A stretch of 64,000 nt of DNA from Gammaproteobacteria bacterium (GTDB lineage: Bacteria > Pseudomonadota > Gammaproteobacteria > GCA-001735895), in the NCBI GenBank assembly GCA_030066085.1, contig JASJCI010000040.1, positions 1 to 64,000 of the forward strand, given 5' to 3'. Positions 27,438 through 35,695 of the stretch are shown here, one piece after another (within the stretch, counting starts at the first letter, position 1; every line of letters starts with the position of its first letter). Below the pieces are notes generated by a model. It saw only the letters and a program-made list of their open reading frames with translations. It was not told the DNA's origin and made no database searches. Made by a program: the position numbers and the translations under genes.

Positions 27438-27830
27438 TTGTTCGAGTTCAACCTGTTGGCCATTGCGTTCGAACACCGCGGTATCGATGCCGCGTTTACC
27501 CTGGTCCGTATCCTGACTATGTGCACCTATGTCGCCTGGCCGGTGATTGCCTTCATCGGTATCATGGCGCTGGCGGGGAAACCGGCTGCGGGCAATTCCC
27601 GCTTTGGTGAACTGGTTTCCAGCGTACTTTTCCTGGTGCTGCTCGCCTACCCCGCGCTGTTCATGTTGTGGGTTGGTTTCGCCGAAGAGCACATTGCGCC
27701 ACAGGCCTATACGGCCGGCGTAAGCGCGGCCCTTCTGCCCTCGCTGCTGTTCGTTTTCGGCATCGGACTGCTGCTAGCCAGGCGCTTCGGATCCGGGGCA
27801 AAAACGCCCGCAGCCGAAGCCGACGACTAG
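27438..27830 (+). CDS. Predicted multi-pass membrane protein, unknown
   Basis: 130 aa with three likely membrane helices (about residues 20-45, TLVRILTMCTYVAWPVIAF; 58-80, LVSSVLFLVLLAYPALFML; 96-115, LLPSLLFVFGIGLLLA) and an acidic tail PAAEADD. The first codon is TTG at 27438, preceded by a G-rich GGGGCGGGG that can act as ribosome-binding site. No family recognised. Upstream 27252-27437 holds nothing that I can support. Confidence 0.6.
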   Translation: MFEFNLLAIAFEHRGIDAAFTLVRILTMCTYVAWPVIAFIGIMALAGKPAAGNSRFGELVSSVLFLVLLAYPALFMLWVGFAEEHIAPQAYTAGVSAALLPSLLFVFGIGLLLARRFGSGAKTPAAEADD

Positions 27831-28131
27831 CATCACCTTGACGCATCCGTGGTTCGAAGCGGGAAACCGGGCTCGTTTACGCGAACCGGACTTGTCCTGC
27901 GCAGCCGCCAGCGGGGCGTCAACGCGTCGCGGGGATCTTGCGAATCGAGGCCGATAGCATTGTCCCGTTGCGCGAATCACTGGTAGCGGAACGAGCGAGT
28001 TTGTACAGCGTTTGGCGCACGCGGGTCAGTACGCACGGCCTGCAGAGGAGTCGTCCCGCCCCGGTGTCGCACGCCCGGATTCGAGCCTGTTTTGCAGGTA
28101 TACTGCGCCCTAACTTTTCGAGGAACGGACG
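27831..28131. other. Gene-free stretch with a methyltransferase promoter
   Basis: 301 bp without a supportable gene. The only signal seen is a -10-like TATACT at 28099-28104 on the plus strand, 27 bp before the methyltransferase ATG, which also has an AGGAACG ribosome-binding site. No repeat or RNA gene recognised. Confidence 0.45.
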
Positions 28132-28779
28132 ATGTCTGGTAAAACACCACGAGCCAGGGTCAACGCGGAAGCGGTTTACGGCGCACGCTCGCGCGACGAA
28201 CTCGAAGCCATCTACGACAGATGGGCCGGTGAATACGACGAGGATGCAACCGGGTACTTCGGTTATCTCGGGCCTGAACTTGCCCTCGAGAGATTCGAGC
28301 GCCTGGTGCCGAAAGATGCCCGCATCCTCGACGCCGGCGCTGGTACCGGGCGCCTGGGTAAGCTGCTGTTCGATGCCGGATACCGTGACCTGACGGGATT
28401 CGATCTGTCACGGGGCATGCTGGCGCAGGCGGAAAGTCTCGGCGTTTACCGGGCGCTGCACCACATGGCGCTCGGCGAAACCCTGGGCTATGCCGATGAC
28501 GCTTTCGATGCCACCGCCTGTATCGGTACGCTCACTACCGGCCACGCGCCGGCGGAGGGTATCGACGAACTGCTCCGGGTAACGCGCGGCGGTGGCCTGA
28601 TCGTGCTATCACTGAATCTCGATACCTATACGGCGGATGGCATCAAGGACCGCATCGATCGACTGCTCGCCGATCGGCAGTGGGTACTCGTCGAAGCCAG
28701 CGGATCGCTGCGGATAATGCCCCGGGGCGCACCCGACATGAATCACGAAATTCGCGTCTTCCGCGTGGGCGCCGAATAA
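28132..28779 (+). CDS. Class I SAM-dependent methyltransferase (METTL27-like)
   Basis: 215 aa. SAM-binding motif I is RILDAGAGTGRLGKLL (about residues 64-79), followed by the acidic motif II in LTGFDLSRGMLAQA and motif IV at FDATACIGTLTTGHAP. LEAIYDRWAGEYDEDAT near the N-terminus is typical of the Williams-Beuren-region / methyltransferase-like 27 group. Substrate unknown; small molecule or protein are both possible. ATG start with an AGGA ribosome-binding site. Confidence 0.82.
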   Translation: MSGKTPRARVNAEAVYGARSRDELEAIYDRWAGEYDEDATGYFGYLGPELALERFERLVPKDARILDAGAGTGRLGKLLFDAGYRDLTGFDLSRGMLAQAESLGVYRALHHMALGETLGYADDAFDATACIGTLTTGHAPAEGIDELLRVTRGGGLIVLSLNLDTYTADGIKDRIDRLLADRQWVLVEASGSLRIMPRGAPDMNHEIRVFRVGAE

Positions 28780-28867
28780 TGACGCCAACGACCGGTTTTC
28801 CTTCCCTCGCGCCTGCCGCTGCGAAGGCCTGAGCCCGCTCCCGGCGGCAAACAAAGAGACCCGCAGA

Positions 28868-29875
28868 ATGGAGTTCGTGCTAGATTTCCTCTCGCGCCTG
28901 ATCACGCAGTTCCAGTCCCCCACGCTGGGTTTCCTGATCGGCGGCATGCTGGTCGCGGCACTTGGCAGCAATCTCAAGATACCCAATGCGATCTACCAGT
29001 TCATCGTGTTCATGCTGTTGATGAAAATCGGGATCAGTGGCGGGATCGAAATCCGCCAGGCAGATCTGAGCGCCATGTTGTTGCCGGCCCTGTCCTCGAT
29101 CGTCATTGGCATCGCGATCGTTTTGCTCGGTAGTTTCGTCTTCTCGCTGATACCCAGCGTCAAGCGGGAAGACGGGATAGCTACCGCCGGGCTATTCGGC
29201 GCGGTAAGCGCGTCGACGCTCGCCGCGGCAATCGTCCTGCTCGAGGAAGAATCGATCCTGTTCGAGGCCTGGGTACCCGCGCTCTACCCTTTCATGGACA
29301 TTCCCGCGCTGATCCTGGCCATAGTACTGGCGAATATCCACCTCAGGAAAACCAGCGCGGGCAAGGAAAGCAAGGTCGATGTCGCGGGTATCGTCAAGGA
29401 AAGCCTGCGCAGTTCCGCCCTGTCCGCACTGATCCTGGGCCTGGCGCTTGGCCTGTTCACCCGGCCGGACCGGGTGCTCGAAACGTTTTACGAGCCGCTG
29501 TTCCGCGGCTTTCTGTCGATACTGCTGCTGGTCATGGGGATGGAAGCCTATGCGAGGCTCAACGAGCTGCGCCGGGTCGCGCACTGGTACGCGGTTTACG
29601 CCTTTTTTGCGCCGATCATGCACGGCCTGATGGCCTTCGGCCTGGGTTACATCGCTCACCTGGCGACGGGATTCAGTCCGGGCGGCGTCATCCTGCTGGC
29701 CGTGATCGCTGCCTCGAACTCCGACATTTCCGGGCCACCGACGCTCAGGGCCGCGATTCCTTCCGCCAATCCGTCGGCCTATATCGGCGCCTCGACCAGT
29801 GTCGGCACACCGGTGTCGATTGCCGTCTGTATCCCGTTGTTCATCGCGCTGGCGCAGGTAGTCTTCGAGCTATAG
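28868..29875 (+). CDS. sbtA: SbtA-family sodium-dependent bicarbonate transporter
   Basis: 335 aa, about ten hydrophobic segments in two inverted halves. Family signatures: GFLIGGMLVAALGSNLKIP, FMLLMKIGISGGIEI, GLFGAVSASTLAAAIVLLEEE (read in parts), PALYPFMDIPALI, and AASNSDISGPPTLRAAIPSA in the second half. SbtA imports bicarbonate with Na+ in cyanobacteria, and related proteins occur in many proteobacteria. Cyanobacterial SbtA is about 370 aa, so the cytoplasmic loop here is shorter. The sbtB-like PII gene follows after 16 bp, which strongly supports the assignment. Confidence 0.9.
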   Translation: MEFVLDFLSRLITQFQSPTLGFLIGGMLVAALGSNLKIPNAIYQFIVFMLLMKIGISGGIEIRQADLSAMLLPALSSIVIGIAIVLLGSFVFSLIPSVKREDGIATAGLFGAVSASTLAAAIVLLEEESILFEAWVPALYPFMDIPALILAIVLANIHLRKTSAGKESKVDVAGIVKESLRSSALSALILGLALGLFTRPDRVLETFYEPLFRGFLSILLLVMGMEAYARLNELRRVAHWYAVYAFFAPIMHGLMAFGLGYIAHLATGFSPGGVILLAVIAASNSDISGPPTLRAAIPSANPSAYIGASTSVGTPVSIAVCIPLFIALAQVVFEL

Positions 29876-29891
29876 GACAAGGAGAGAAATC

Positions 29892-30221
29892 ATGACGCTG
29901 CATCGCGCAGAAAAAGTAGTCATCATCACCGAGAAAATGATCTCCAGGGGCGTGTGCGAAATCCTGGAGGCTTGTGGCGCAACCGGCTACACCATTGTTG
30001 CCGCCGGCGGCAAGGGTAGCCGTAACATACGCATGACCTCGGAGCGGGCCTCGGTGATCGACGAGTTCGCCAATGTCAAAATCGAGGTTATCGTCAACGA
30101 CAAGGCCATGGGCGAAGCCATCATGGACCAGGTCGCGGAGAAGTATTTCGCGGACTATCCCGGGATTACCTACATCGAGGATGTCCAGATCCTGCGACCC
30201 GCCAAGTTCGAACACGACTGA
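29892..30221 (+). CDS. sbtB: SbtB-like PII-family regulator of SbtA
   Basis: 109 aa with the PII ferredoxin-like fold. EKVVIITEKMISRGVCEILE, then GATGYTIVAAGGKGSRNIR (the SbtB T-loop segment), then NVKIEVIVNDKAMGEAIMDQ (two parts) and YPGITYIEDVQIL. SbtB proteins bind adenine nucleotides (cAMP, AMP, ADP, ATP) and gate SbtA. The C-terminal redox-sensitive tail of cyanobacterial SbtB (GPEGC) is absent; the protein ends RPAKFEHD. Strong AAGGAG ribosome-binding site. Co-transcribed with sbtA. Confidence 0.9.
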   Translation: MTLHRAEKVVIITEKMISRGVCEILEACGATGYTIVAAGGKGSRNIRMTSERASVIDEFANVKIEVIVNDKAMGEAIMDQVAEKYFADYPGITYIEDVQILRPAKFEHD

Positions 30222-30274
30222 TCCAGCACGGCCGGGGCGAATTCAGGTTCCTGCCTTGCTGGTGGCTCCGGCCG

Positions 30275-31975
30275 CTAGTCGGTTTTCTCCAGCGTCCACA
30301 AACCCCTGATGACGCCTTTCGCCGGATCGCGAATCCAGAAGTCACCGCTCAGGTTGCCATCGTCATCGACGGTCAGGGTAGCGGCGCCGTCCTTGAGTTC
30401 CCCGCCCCTGGCCTCGAGGGTGAACTCGATCTCGACGACGTTACCGTCGATCTTGCCGGCGAAAATCTCGCCTTCCCGGTCACCGTCGAACTCGCCGCGG
30501 ATATTGTCGGCCTGCTGGGTCAGGATGAATTCGATATCGGGACTGGAGCCGAAAAACAGCCGCCGGTCCGCGATGGGCAGGGTCGAGGAATAGTCGATAT
30601 CGTCGATCTCGTAGGTACCGGCAATATCGCGTATCGCAGCTGCTGCCTCGCTGGTCGCCGCAACCGCGGCGGCTTCCACGCCGGCTTTCTCCAGCGTCCA
30701 CATGCCCCTGACGATGCCTCTTGCCCGGTCGCGAATCCTGAATTCACCGCTCAGGTTGCCATCGTCATCGACGGTCAGGGTAGCGGTGCCGTCCTTGAGC
30801 TCGCCACCCCTGGCCTCTAGGGTGAACTCGATCTCGATGACGTTACCGTCGATCTTGCCGGCAAAAATCTCGCCTTCCCGGTCACCGTCGAAATCGCCGC
30901 GGATTTCGTTACCATCCTGCCTCAGGGCGAATTCGATATCGGGACTGGAGCCGAAAAACAGCCGCCGGTCCGCGATGGGCAGGGTCGAGGAATAGTCGAT
31001 GTCATCGATCTCGTAGGTACCGGTAACGTCGAGTACCGCGGCTTCCTCTGCGCCGGCCGGGATAACGGCGGCTTCCTCCTCGCTGGCCGGGATAACGGCG
31101 GCTTCCTCTTCGCTGGCCGGGATAACGGCGGCAGCCGCTGCGGCGGCGGCGGTGACCGCACCGGCCGCCGCGGCGGCGGCATCGCCTGCGCCGACCTCGA
31201 GGTCGATATCCGGTATCTCGATGTCGTCGAAATCGAGCGCACCGGGCGACGGAATGCGATCCAGCGCGAGGAACGCGGGCACCGCATCGAGCGTTACCGG
31301 TGCCGTATTCAGATCGGCAACATAGCCCGACTCTCCCACGGACAGGTCCAGCGGCTCGACGACGCCGAAGTTCAGCAGGAAGACTTCACCGTCATCGACG
31401 TTGACGTACAACCCCTGTTCGATTGCCCCGGCGGCATCGTCACCACGGAGTTCGCTCTCCTCGGCCGCACAATCGGCGTCACAGAGCCGCGTGTTGAATT
31501 CGGTGCCACGAATGCCGATGGTGGCGACCGGGGTATTCAGCCGGTAACCGGCGGGATTGAGCCTGGCGATCAGCCCGGTAACCAGCCTTACACCGCCGCG
31601 CAGCAGGTTCAGTACCGCGCTCTGGTTGCTGCTGTCACCCTCGTCATCGTCGCTGGTAACCAGGCGGCTGACGCGAAACTCGGAATCGGGCCTGATCACC
31701 AGCCGGCTTTCGTCGTTCAACAGGATCACGGCCAGGCTGTCGACGCCGGTTACGACCAGTTCGCCCTGCATCAGTTCGCCATCTTTTTCCGCTTCCCTGG
31801 AATCGCCCGTGCCGGTCTCGATGGTCACATCACCGCGGGCGAACTTGACGACCCCGGCCGGATTCTCGGCCAGCCCGGCCGTCGAAAACACGAGGCCGGC
31901 AAACAGCAGCAGCAGCGCGGGCAGCTTGGTGGCGTATTTCGTATTGCGGCAAGGGGCTGAATCAGCTTGGTGCAT
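30275..31975 (-). CDS. Exported FecR-domain protein with a duplicated C-terminal module
   Basis: 566 aa. Signal peptide ending STAGLA, then a FecR-type domain (about residues 38-215: VVKFARGDVTIETG, LVIRPDSEFRVSRL, ATIGIRGTEFNTRLCD). Then an Ala-rich low-complexity linker with three AVIPASEEEA-type repeats. Then two near-identical modules of about 112 aa, each starting GTYEIDDIDYSSTLPIADRR and ending WTLEK. The modules look all-beta and contain FDGDREGEIFAGKIDGNV and TLTVDDDGNLSG; I do not recognise the fold. No TonB receptor or ECF sigma factor is adjacent, so this is the free-standing periplasmic FecR type rather than an anti-sigma factor. Convergent with sbtB, 53 bp between stops. Confidence 0.8.
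   Translation of the reverse strand: MHQADSAPCRNTKYATKLPALLLLFAGLVFSTAGLAENPAGVVKFARGDVTIETGTGDSREAEKDGELMQGELVVTGVDSLAVILLNDESRLVIRPDSEFRVSRLVTSDDDEGDSSNQSAVLNLLRGGVRLVTGLIARLNPAGYRLNTPVATIGIRGTEFNTRLCDADCAAEESELRGDDAAGAIEQGLYVNVDDGEVFLLNFGVVEPLDLSVGESGYVADLNTAPVTLDAVPAFLALDRIPSPGALDFDDIEIPDIDLEVGAGDAAAAAAGAVTAAAAAAAAVIPASEEEAAVIPASEEEAAVIPAGAEEAAVLDVTGTYEIDDIDYSSTLPIADRRLFFGSSPDIEFALRQDGNEIRGDFDGDREGEIFAGKIDGNVIEIEFTLEARGGELKDGTATLTVDDDGNLSGEFRIRDRARGIVRGMWTLEKAGVEAAAVAATSEAAAAIRDIAGTYEIDDIDYSSTLPIADRRLFFGSSPDIEFILTQQADNIRGEFDGDREGEIFAGKIDGNVVEIEFTLEARGGELKDGAATLTVDDDGNLSGDFWIRDPAKGVIRGLWTLEKTD
30284..31022. repeat. Two direct copies of a ~337-bp segment inside the FecR-domain gene
   Basis: Segments 30284-30620 and 30686-31022 align at a constant offset of 402 bp (134 codons), starting at the shared CCAGCGTCCACA and ending at TCGTAGGTACCG. 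They differ by scattered substitutions, mostly at third positions. They encode the twin C-terminal modules and would be a substrate for recombination. Confidence 0.85.
31041..31130. repeat. Three tandem 30-bp repeats encoding AVIPASEEEA
   Basis: Consecutive units at 31041-31070, 31071-31100 and 31101-31130, each beginning GCTTCCTC and ending GGCCGGGATAACGGCG, with 1-4 differences. They code for the acidic linker repeats of the FecR-domain protein. Confidence 0.88.
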
Positions 31976-32207
31976 GACGTCCTCCGACTGAGGCGTTTGG
32001 CTACAGACCAGGGTGACTGGAAATATTAAACTTCAGCCTGCTGGATAACAATCTTTTACGAATCGCGGTTTTTCACATACCGGGATCCGTTCTTCCCTTT
32101 CTGCCGCCTACGGGTTAGGTTTCCCGGATGAATCCCGGCCCGTTGCAACCCGGTCAAAGGCAGCGATCGGCATACCGGCCCACCCGACCAAAAACGAGAT
32201 ACACACC

Positions 32208-32663
32208 ATGAAAATCTGGGTCGATGCAGACGCCTGCCCCGGCGCGATCAAGGAAATCCTTTTCCGGGCTTCCGCTCGCACCGGCGTCGAACTTACGCTG
32301 GTTGCCAATCATCAAATGCAAATACCACGATCTCCGCTGATCAGGATGATCCAGGTTGCCGCGGGTTTCGACGCAGCCGACCGGGAGATCGTCAGGCGCG
32401 TCGCGCACGGGGACCTGGTGATCAGCAGCGATATCCCGCTGGCGGCGGAAGCCATCGAACAAGGTGCCCTGGTGCTCAGCCCCCGTGGCGAGCTGCTGAC
32501 GAAGGACAACATCGGTGCACGCCTCAACATGCGGGATTTCCTCGACAGCATGCGCTCCAGTGGTATCGAAACCGGCGGCCCTTCGGCCTTGAGCCAGGCC
32601 GACCGCAAGGCATTCGCGGATCAGCTGGACAGGCTGCTGGCACGGGCGGCAGGTTCATCCTGA
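32208..32663 (+). CDS. yaiI: YaiI/YqxD family (UPF0178, DUF188) protein
   Basis: 151 aa. Begins [18 protein letters not shown], the family hallmark (PIN-like fold with DADACP), followed by [37 protein letters not shown] and [11 protein letters not shown]. Possibly a nuclease-like NYN/PIN relative, but no activity is established for the family to my knowledge. Full length. The 232 bp upstream (31976-32207) hold promoters only as far as I can see. Confidence 0.92.
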   Translation: MKIWVDADACPGAIKEILFRASARTGVELTLVANHQMQIPRSPLIRMIQVAAGFDAADREIVRRVAHGDLVISSDIPLAAEAIEQGALVLSPRGELLTKDNIGARLNMRDFLDSMRSSGIETGGPSALSQADRKAFADQLDRLLARAAGSS

Positions 32664-32809
32664 CGATAGCTCGCGATGCGCCTCAGCCGATCATTGCAAA
32701 GGGCCGCGAGCGCCCGGCATGGATGCCAGGTTCGACTCGATTCCCCGCTCCCGTCAGGCCATGTGCCTGCAAGATTGCCAGCTACTTCAGGCAACTGGCG
32801 GGCAGTTGT

Positions 32810-33376
32810 TCAGTCCACGATCTTGCCCGTGTCGCGGTAATAACCGGCCGCGCTAATCGCACAGTTCCTGATCGCGCTGGCCCCGTGCTTGCGCCATTTC
32901 TTATCGCACAGAGCGAATATCTCGACCTCCGCATCATCATGGTTCAGCCGCTCTCGCAAAATCAGCCGCGTGTCGACACAGTCACCGACCCTGCTGATAC
33001 TCTCACCCGGGTAATAGTCGAGGCAATCGTCATACAGGGACCGTGCCAGTGATTTGCGCCCCAGTTCTCGCAGTGCACGGTCGAGTATGCCGGTCCTGAT
33101 TTTTTCCTGTTTCATCATGCAGGATCTCAATGGCCTGCCAACGACACGGTGGCGGTCGACGCAGTAATCGAACACTTCCGGCGAGTAAACAAGCTTCAGG
33201 TGTTTCAGGGTATAGTACTCGTGCTTTGCCCTGTTTCTCTCGCGTTGCAGGTCACTTTCATTGTCATCATGCGCCCCGGCGAAGGCCGGACCGGCGAGTG
33301 CGCCGACAAAAAGCACACACGGCAACACGATCCGCCTGAGCGTCAGGTAAGCCAACATGTTTATCCAGGGCCTCAT
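32810..33376 (-). CDS. Exported Cys-rich protein, unknown
   Basis: 188 aa from the ATG at 33376, which overlaps the K+-channel stop (ATGA). A hydrophobic segment (about residues 7-32, ending AGPAFAG) looks like a signal peptide. The mature part is charged and has six Cys (DYC, RSC, DDC, DCV, ALC, RNC), suggesting three disulfides, with two parallel-looking segments (YSPEVFDYCVDRH and SLYDDCLDYYPGES). No family recognised. The overlap makes co-translation with the channel likely. Confidence 0.72.
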   Translation of the reverse strand: MRPWINMLAYLTLRRIVLPCVLFVGALAGPAFAGAHDDNESDLQRERNRAKHEYYTLKHLKLVYSPEVFDYCVDRHRVVGRPLRSCMMKQEKIRTGILDRALRELGRKSLARSLYDDCLDYYPGESISRVGDCVDTRLILRERLNHDDAEVEIFALCDKKWRKHGASAIRNCAISAAGYYRDTGKIVD

Positions 33377-34353
33377 TCCCGGGCCATCGCCTGGTCACCC
33401 GTAGGCTTTCCGCAGTGCGGGCATCGATCGCTTTCCACCGGGTGCCCACGGCGATACTTCGACAGCTCGAGCAGTAGATCCCGCAGATCCGATTCGGACA
33501 GGTTCAGTGCCGAGCGTTTTGCCTCGAGCGCTGCGAGTTCGGCGGTATTGATGACGCCGTCGTCGAGCGCCTCGCTGACGTCGCGGCGAAGGCTCTCGCG
33601 CCGGGTATGCAGCGCCTGGTTGAATCCCGACGCGAGTATCCCCGCCGGCAGCGCAACCATGCCAATGCCGATCACGCCCATCAATCCGCCGAGGATCTTG
33701 CCGGGACCGGTGATCGGTACCACGTCGCCGAAACCGACGGTGGTCATGGTGATGATCGACCACCACATCGCACGGGGAATGGTGCCGAATCCCTCGGGCT
33801 GGGCTTGGTGTTCTACCAGGTAGATGAGGCTGGACGTGACCACCAGCAGCAGCACCAGCACGAACAGCGATGAACCGATGACCCGCGCCTCGGCGCGCAA
33901 AACCTCGAACAACATCGTCATCGCCGTCGAATAGCGCGTGAGCTTGAGAATGCGCAACAGGCGCATTACGCGCAGGAAACGCAGGTCGATCGACATGAAT
34001 ACCGACAGGTAGAAGGGCAGGATCGCCAGTAAATCGATCAGCGCCATCACGCTGAACATGTAGCGCAAACGCCCCCACAGCGGATGCCGGTAGCGGTCAC
34101 GCCAGGGATTCTCGGTGACCGACCAGACCCGCATGATGTACTCGATCGTGAACACCGCTACCGAGAACACCTCGAAGGCAAAAAACCAGGCCGCCAGCGG
34201 CTGGTAGATTGCCGGTACCGACTCGAGAATCACCGCCAGCACATTGAGCGTGATCAGCCCGATCAGGGAAACATCGACCAGCCGCGAAATTGGATCCCGG
34301 GTGCGGCCGGCGTGCAATACATCGGCGGATCGCTGCTTGAGCTCCTGCAACAT
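33373..34353 (-). CDS. Voltage-gated potassium channel (VIC superfamily)
   Basis: 326 aa from the chosen ATG (MLQELKQRSADVLHAG). Six membrane segments: S1 VDVSLIGLITLNVLAVIL, S2 FFAFEVFSVAVFTIEYI, S3 YMFSVMALIDLLAILPFY, S4 DLRFLRVMRLLRILKLTRY with regularly spaced Arg, S5, then the pore helix and selectivity filter MTTVGFGDVVP, and S6 GVIGIGMVALPAGILASGF. The C-terminal cytoplasmic part is helical and ends in a CPHCGKP knuckle, common in this bacterial subfamily. In-frame upstream sequence to 34533 is rejected as start because it is proline-rich non-family sequence and reaches towards the divergent gene. Confidence 0.9.
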   Translation of the reverse strand: MLQELKQRSADVLHAGRTRDPISRLVDVSLIGLITLNVLAVILESVPAIYQPLAAWFFAFEVFSVAVFTIEYIMRVWSVTENPWRDRYRHPLWGRLRYMFSVMALIDLLAILPFYLSVFMSIDLRFLRVMRLLRILKLTRYSTAMTMLFEVLRAEARVIGSSLFVLVLLLVVTSSLIYLVEHQAQPEGFGTIPRAMWWSIITMTTVGFGDVVPITGPGKILGGLMGVIGIGMVALPAGILASGFNQALHTRRESLRRDVSEALDDGVINTAELAALEAKRSALNLSESDLRDLLLELSKYRRGHPVESDRCPHCGKPTGDQAMARE

Positions 34354-34590
34354 CGGCAACTCCGTACTGGCGTCCTGTTTCGATAACCCGATTGTAAGAT
34401 ACACCCGGATGACCAATCTAATGCTTTTAACCCCGAGCGCGGCACGCGGGATAGCGAACAAGTCCCGGCGCAAGCCGCAGTGTAATGATGGACTGGGCCC
34501 GCCTGGTTGGTTACTGTGCGGGAAATCCGGCAAGAGACCGCAACCGATGACAAGACGGAGGCGTTCCTCGTGCGCCTGTTTACACTCTCA

Positions 34591-35001
34591 ATGAAAACGA
34601 GCGCACTCTGTTCGATATCTATGCTGGTCCTGTGCATGGCGCTAACGGCCCGCGCAGGCGATTTCGAATCGGCCGAGGCCCTCGCGGCACAGGGCGCCCA
34701 TGCCAGTGCACTGGTACTGTATCGCAAGGCGGCGGCCAGGGGCCACCCGCTCGCCAATCACCGGGCAGGAACCTACTACATCGAGGGTATCGGTACGGAT
34801 CAGAACGCGGTGGAAGCCGCGGGTTATTTTCTCGCCGGTGCACGCGCCGGCGTCGAGGACTCCATGGTCTACCTGGCAAGGCTGTACCTGCTCGGCAAAG
34901 GCCTGCCGCGCGACTGTGAACGTGCGCGCTACTGGATTACGCGCGCGACAAGAGGCACACTCCCGCATGAATGGAAGATCGAGCTGGATGCCTGCTCTTG
35001 A
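34591..35001 (+). CDS. Exported Sel1-repeat (TPR-like) protein
   Basis: 136 aa. Signal peptide MKTSALCSISMLVLCMALTA with cleavage after ARA. Then about three Sel1-like repeats: ASALVLYRKAAARGHPLANH, DQNAVEAAGYFLAGARAG and EDSMVYLARLYLLGKGLPRD, with ERARYWITRATRG closing. Sel1 proteins are periplasmic interaction scaffolds. ATG at 34591 chosen for the signal peptide. Divergent from the K+ channel; a second single Cys pair (DCERAR, DACS) could form a disulfide. Confidence 0.78.
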   Translation: MKTSALCSISMLVLCMALTARAGDFESAEALAAQGAHASALVLYRKAAARGHPLANHRAGTYYIEGIGTDQNAVEAAGYFLAGARAGVEDSMVYLARLYLLGKGLPRDCERARYWITRATRGTLPHEWKIELDACS

Positions 35002-35075
35002 CTCGAGGTTTTTTATTTTGCCACCGTCCATAACCATGTCACCCGGGTCGAGCGTACAACCACCGCGAAGCGAGC

Positions 35076-35486
35076 ATGGCAAACGCTTGCCCGACGATCG
35101 AGATGTCAATGGTTTCCGAAGCTGCTGAAATTGTGGCCCGCGCCCTCGAAGACGATGCCCGGGCACATGAACGGGGCGAGCTCGGCGAGCTCGTGCCGCG
35201 TATCGCAGCGGTCCGCCGGCAGGTGCTGCCGATAAACGATATCCCGCGACCGGTCTTCAAGCTGGCATTGCGCTTCTGGAAGGCATGGGCACAGGTTCAA
35301 AGGCACGGCGCCCGTTATCGCGGGCCGGTGGAAAACAGCGAATGGCCGCAGATGGCGCGGACCATCGCCGAGCACGTCCGACTGGGCACCATGCCGAGCG
35401 ACCGCCGGGTCATCGATGTCTTCGTGCGCAGGCGCAGCAGCCTGACCTGGCGCGACCTCAAGGTGCTTTTCGAAAAATCGGGCTGA
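35076..35486 (+). CDS. Hypothetical soluble protein
   Basis: 136 aa, charged and mostly helical by composition, with no signal peptide and no membrane segment. Segments such as RPVFKLALRFWKAWAQVQRHG and FVRRRSSLTWRDLKVLFEKSG are basic. The start is uncertain: ATGs at 35076, 35103 and 35109 are all in frame. Codon usage resembles the neighbours, which supports a real gene. No family recognised. After it, 35487-35695 has a GGTACCGGTACCGGTGCC run but no gene. Confidence 0.55.
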   Translation: MANACPTIEMSMVSEAAEIVARALEDDARAHERGELGELVPRIAAVRRQVLPINDIPRPVFKLALRFWKAWAQVQRHGARYRGPVENSEWPQMARTIAEHVRLGTMPSDRRVIDVFVRRRSSLTWRDLKVLFEKSG

Positions 35487-35695
35487 TTGCGGCTACTGTA
35501 ATCGCAAGCGATCGCGGCCATGCATAATCGGCGACCGTCGGTTGACGTATACCGATTCGCGAAGCCCGGGCCGATCGCAGCCGCTTGCCGTCCCCGGTAC
35601 CGGTACCGGTGCCGCCCGCGTCACTGCTGTTTTTGACCGCCGTAGTGACTCCGCCGCAATAAAGCCTGCGGCGCTAACCAGCCCGGCAACAAGAT

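Noticed and set aside
33373-34533. Longer N-terminus of the K+ channel (60 extra residues)
   Set aside because: The extension is Pro/Arg-rich without family match and would occupy most of the divergent intergenic region; the channel family starts near MLQELKQ.
35575-35612. GGTACCGGTACCGGTGCC run as a possible regulatory repeat
   Set aside because: Short simple sequence, not repeated elsewhere in an organised way and without promoter elements around it.
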